Source of the DNA: Anaerolinea sp.
GTDB lineage: Bacteria > Chloroflexota > Anaerolineae > Anaerolineales > Villigracilaceae
Length of the DNA stretch: 64,000 bases
Direction of reading: 5' to 3'
Assembly: GCA_020047815.1 (NCBI GenBank)
Contig: JAIFNG010000058.1
Span: forward strand, 1 to 64,000
Shown here: positions 60,740 through 64,000 of the stretch, one piece after another
Numbering within the stretch: position 1 is the first letter of the stretch
How the letters are laid out: every line of letters starts with the position of its first letter
Program-made: the position numbers and the translations under genes
Notes under the pieces: generated by a model
Databases searched by the model: none
Told to the model about the DNA's origin: nothing
What the model saw: the letters and a program-made list of their open reading frames with translations, nothing else

Positions 60740-62974
60740 ATGACGCTCGAGAAAAATTCACTTCTTCATGATCGCTATCGTGTTATAGAAATTCTTGGGC
60801 AGGGTGGCATGGGTTCTGTTTACCGCGCAATAGATGAAAATCTGGGTGTGGCGGTCGCCTTGAAAGAAAATCTATTTACGACCGAAGAATATATGCGTCA
60901 GTTTCGCCTTGAGGCAGTTATCTTGGCGAACCTCCGACACCCAAATTTGCCGCGAGTTTCTGATCATTTTGAACTAAAAGATCAGGGGCAATATTTGATC
61001 ATGGATTTTATCGAAGGGGAAGATCTGCGCAATCGCATGGATCGGCTTGGCATGATCTCAGAAGAGGATGCAGTGCAGATCGGTGCTGCAATGTGTGACG
61101 CGCTTGCCTACTTGCATAGTCGCAAGCCTCCCATTTTGCACCGCGATATCAAACCCGGTAATGTGAAGATCACGCCGGATGGGCATATATTTTTAGTGGA
61201 TTTTGGACTTGCCAAAGTATATCAGGGGGGGAACCAGGCTACCACAACCGGAGCGCGTGCCATGACACCCGGGTACTCTCCACCTGAACAATATGGTACA
61301 GCGCGCACTGATCCCCGGACAGATTTTTATTCGTTGGGTGCAACCTTGTATGCGGCTTTGACCGGAGTGATCCCTGAAGATGGGCTTGCGCGTGCGATGG
61401 ATAATGCTCAATTAACTCCGCTTCGCAAACGTAATACAAAGGTTTCCCGCCGTATTTCCTCTGCGATCGAGAAGGCGATGGCAGTTGACCCAAGTGATCG
61501 TTTTCAGAGTGCGGGGGATTTCAAGAAAGCTTTGCTTGGGGCAGGTTCTCAAACCCAACAAACTCCGGGTAATCATATTGTTGCACCACCTCCTGCTGAT
61601 GCTTTTCTGCCGTCTGATCCAAATGATGCAGTTGATTCTTTGACTACCCCCAAAGAGAAAACACCGACCCGTCAGCCTGCGGGCGTTGTCTCTTCGACGC
61701 CGCCCGTTGTTGCCGAGGAGCAGCCTTTTGTCTCTCCACTTAAAAAGCAAAAGGAGCGTGAGCGCAAACGCCGGTCTGCTTTGATACGTTTTGTACTTAT
61801 TTTAATTTTATTGGTTTTTGCGAGCCTGCCTTTTGTGGCACCGGGAATTTTTCCGAATAATTTCCGCAATGCAATTTCATATTTAGCGCCGACGAGCACG
61901 GCTACGCCATCTTCACTCCCCAGCCAAACACTCACCGGAACTTCCACCGAAACCCCCACTCCAACCCCCACTGCCACGTTAACGCCTGAGCCTCCAACTC
62001 CAACTTTAACGGCCACGAACACCCCATTACCCATCGTGAGTAGTACTGTGGGTGTTGAACCAACAATTGTGGATACCGCCATTCCCACCATTGATTTACC
62101 GATTCCCCTGGTTGGCGGTTCAGGACAGGTTTCATATGTGTCAGACCGGACTGGCTTGCCGCAGATCTATCTTGTTAACCTTGCCAGTCAGGCATTGATC
62201 CAAATGACCAATATGCCCGAGGGTGCATGTCAGCCTGCCTGGTCTCCAGACGGCGAAAAAATGGTTTTCATTTCTCCATGCAAGGGTATGGATGAAATAT
62301 ATTATGGTGCCAGCCTGTATTTGATCAATGCAGATGGCAGTAACTTGACGATGGTTGGCTCTGTTCCGGGTGGTGATTTTGATCCTGCGTGGTCACCTGA
62401 TGGCAGGTCGATTGCTTTCACTTCACTGCGTACCGGTCAGATGGAAATTTTTGTCTTGAATGTGGATGATCTGACATCCATGACGCAGATAACAAAAGGC
62501 GCAAAGAGTGTGGAGTCCCGCCAGCCTGCATGGTCACCGGATGGATTGCAGATCGCGTATGTAGTCAAGCGATTGGGCGTGTACCAGCTTTGGGTTATGA
62601 ATGCAGACGGTACCGGGCAAAAACAAATTGTTCGCAGTGGTGTGACGTTCTTTGATTATCTTCCCAATTGGTCACCCGATGGGCAGTTGATCTTGTTTAA
62701 TCAGCGCTGCGCTACCGCCTTCTGTTTTCCATACCTTATGAGCATCTCTGCTGTTGACCGTTCTGTAGAACAGGGTTCCTTTTTGAAGTTAAATATCATA
62801 TCGATAGAAGATGTGCAGTATTCACCGGATGGTTTCTTTCTCCTTTACGAAGGGGAGGAAAGTGATGAGAATAACGATATTTACTACATGACCGTTACGG
62901 GAGCAAACATTATTCGCCTCACAACTGATGATGGCATGGAATTTGACCCTGCCTGGAGACCTTCTGGAAATTGA
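60740..62974 (+). CDS. Ser/Thr protein kinase with C-terminal TolB/WD40-like repeats
   Basis: GQGGMGSVYRAID, HRDIKPGNVKI, DFGLAK; Pro/Thr linker; repeated PAWSPDG motifs. Confidence 0.96.
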   Translation: MTLEKNSLLHDRYRVIEILGQGGMGSVYRAIDENLGVAVALKENLFTTEEYMRQFRLEAVILANLRHPNLPRVSDHFELKDQGQYLIMDFIEGEDLRNRMDRLGMISEEDAVQIGAAMCDALAYLHSRKPPILHRDIKPGNVKITPDGHIFLVDFGLAKVYQGGNQATTTGARAMTPGYSPPEQYGTARTDPRTDFYSLGATLYAALTGVIPEDGLARAMDNAQLTPLRKRNTKVSRRISSAIEKAMAVDPSDRFQSAGDFKKALLGAGSQTQQTPGNHIVAPPPADAFLPSDPNDAVDSLTTPKEKTPTRQPAGVVSSTPPVVAEEQPFVSPLKKQKERERKRRSALIRFVLILILLVFASLPFVAPGIFPNNFRNAISYLAPTSTATPSSLPSQTLTGTSTETPTPTPTATLTPEPPTPTLTATNTPLPIVSSTVGVEPTIVDTAIPTIDLPIPLVGGSGQVSYVSDRTGLPQIYLVNLASQALIQMTNMPEGACQPAWSPDGEKMVFISPCKGMDEIYYGASLYLINADGSNLTMVGSVPGGDFDPAWSPDGRSIAFTSLRTGQMEIFVLNVDDLTSMTQITKGAKSVESRQPAWSPDGLQIAYVVKRLGVYQLWVMNADGTGQKQIVRSGVTFFDYLPNWSPDGQLILFNQRCATAFCFPYLMSISAVDRSVEQGSFLKLNIISIEDVQYSPDGFFLLYEGEESDENNDIYYMTVTGANIIRLTTDDGMEFDPAWRPSGN

Positions 62975-63224
62975 TCCATCATGAAAGGCATAAAAAAACA
63001 ATAACCCTGCATAACTGGAGTTTTGATTTTCTACCGGGGACATTCTGGTTACGCCGAGACTTAATCAGTCTTTTGGCGGTTTGATTGTTTATTCTGGGAA
63101 AATCCCCTACCCAAACGCTGGAATATGGTTTTTCTTAAGAACCATCCTGCTGCCAGCGGAAAATTTGTAACATTTCATAAAAATATTAGGTATAATACAG
63201 TACTAATAAAATAAAAAATGGCAT

Positions 63225-63338
63225 GTGCAGTTGAAATTCTCTCGGCGCAAAGGGTCAGCAAAACAACGAGGCATCACATTGAAAACCATCCAAGCTGGGC
63301 AATTTATCTTTCGACGGGATGTATATGGACCAATTTGA
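63225..63338 (+). CDS. Possible small basic ORF (37 codons, GTG start)
   Basis: VQLKFSRRKGSAKQRGITLKTIQAGQFIFRRDVYGPI in the frame other than the 63218 track ORF; overlaps the next gene start. Confidence 0.3.
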   Translation: MQLKFSRRKGSAKQRGITLKTIQAGQFIFRRDVYGPI

Positions 63339-63864
63339 GGAACATGCCTCAAAAGAAGAGTTTGCTATCTCATTATTCCAATCGCGAGAGAAAACAATCA
63401 TAGATTTAAATGACACTGTTCTTCCTGTAGCCATTTGTGATGAGCCTGAATATATTAGTTATACATGTATATTACTTCCCGGTATCCTTTCACACCAATT
63501 AAAGACCGAAATGGAAGGGTCCTTGCGGCAGCGGATGAAAGAGATTTGTACTTCATTCAACGGGCGAATTGAGTTTATCACTGTAAACCCTGATTATTTT
63601 CAATGGGGGTTGTCTGTGATTTCCTCTGCACAAATTAGTCAAATCATGCAGGAGATCCGGTACGGTCTTTCCCAAATGATTCTGTCTACTTTTGAGTATA
63701 TTCGCAGCGAGAATTCGGCTGACGATTTTTGGGCCACGGGTTACCTCGTTTTATTGGGAATGCGCCCTGATTTGGAAGATATGATCAAGCAATATATTCG
63801 CATATCACGCCGACTGCAAAACTTCTCCCTGCCTGATCTTCAGGATTTGCATGTGCGAACATAA
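63319..63864 (+). CDS. Y1 (IS200/IS605 TnpA)-like protein lacking the HUH motif
   Basis: Collinear with IS200 TnpA: LRQRMKEICTSFNGRIEFITVNPDYFQWGLSVISSAQISQIMQEIRYGLSQ...DDFWATGYLVLLGMRPDLEDMIKQYIRIS. Confidence 0.72.
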   Translation: MYMDQFEEHASKEEFAISLFQSREKTIIDLNDTVLPVAICDEPEYISYTCILLPGILSHQLKTEMEGSLRQRMKEICTSFNGRIEFITVNPDYFQWGLSVISSAQISQIMQEIRYGLSQMILSTFEYIRSENSADDFWATGYLVLLGMRPDLEDMIKQYIRISRRLQNFSLPDLQDLHVRT

Positions 63865-63884
63865 TACAATCCAGGATCCTTCAT

Positions 63885-64000
63885 ATGTCGAATATAACCA
63901 TAAAAAGAGCGGGCGAACTGCTAAGAGGAATTTTTGAAATCTTGTGGGATAACCCCGATGGATTAACCGCGCGGGAAGTATTATCGCGCATCCCGCAGGT
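63885..64000 (+). CDS. Truncated ORF, N-terminal winged-helix-like segment
   Basis: MSNITIKRAGELLRGIFEILWDNPDGLTAREVLSRIPQ..., open to the window end. Confidence 0.55.
   Translation, partial: MSNITIKRAGELLRGIFEILWDNPDGLTAREVLSRIPQ

Noticed and set aside
61920-62060. Thr/Pro repeat DNA in the kinase gene as a tandem repeat array
   Set aside because: It is a typical low-complexity Pro/Thr linker after the TM segment of such kinases
63230-63320. Possible c-di-GMP-type riboswitch (GGCGCAAAGGG resembles ACGCAAAGCC)
   Set aside because: The remaining conserved GEMM elements are absent, and the segment reads as a small ORF
63218-63403. Track ORF MACAVEILSAQRV...
   Set aside because: Overlaps a more plausible frame and the TnpA-like gene; composition not protein-like
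1-64000. CRISPR arrays, intact IS elements or prophage
   Set aside because: No regularly spaced direct repeats, no complete transposase with ends, and no phage structural genes were seen

Overview
Mostly ordinary chromosomal DNA, probably from an Anaerolineae-like Chloroflexi (inferred from gene content and protein style; not tested). It opens with the end of a ribosomal/RNA polymerase operon (rpoA-rplQ-truA-rplM-rpsI). Other recognisable blocks: a copper cluster (CsoR, CopZ-like, CopA, TauE/SafE-cupredoxin fusion, HMA protein), a likely PPi-type phosphofructokinase, twin UbiA-like prenyltransferases, mutY, RNase J, an alpha/beta-hydrolase/acyl-CoA synthetase fusion, nrdR-nrdJ, a hydantoinase, a GH18 protein, a Na+-pumping decarboxylase cluster, a TetR-controlled ABC exporter cluster, a GAF/PAS/cyclase protein, a transglutaminase membrane protein, PAP2 proteins and a Ser/Thr kinase with TolB repeats. 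Main finding: at the right edge (63319-63864) is a protein that aligns by eye over its length with IS200/IS605-type Y1 transposases (FWATGYLV and IKQYI blocks kept) but lacks the metal-binding HUH motif (DHIH replaced by DYFQ). It is followed at once by a truncated winged-helix-like ORF and preceded by a small overlapping ORF, which suggests an exapted transposase locus continuing beyond the window. Other notable signals: at least eight start codons exactly 6-7 nt downstream of a -10 hexamer (leaderless mRNAs), including one self-complementary -10 serving two divergent genes; two identical TetR-type operators flanking a decayed activase gene; palindromic in-frame insertions in CopA, NrdJ and an ABC ATPase; and a nucleotidyltransferase-like gene coupled between two halves of a split YbhF-like ATPase. 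No tRNA, rRNA or CRISPR array was seen. All family calls are by eye from the supplied translations. Small-site coordinates may be off by 1-2 nt.
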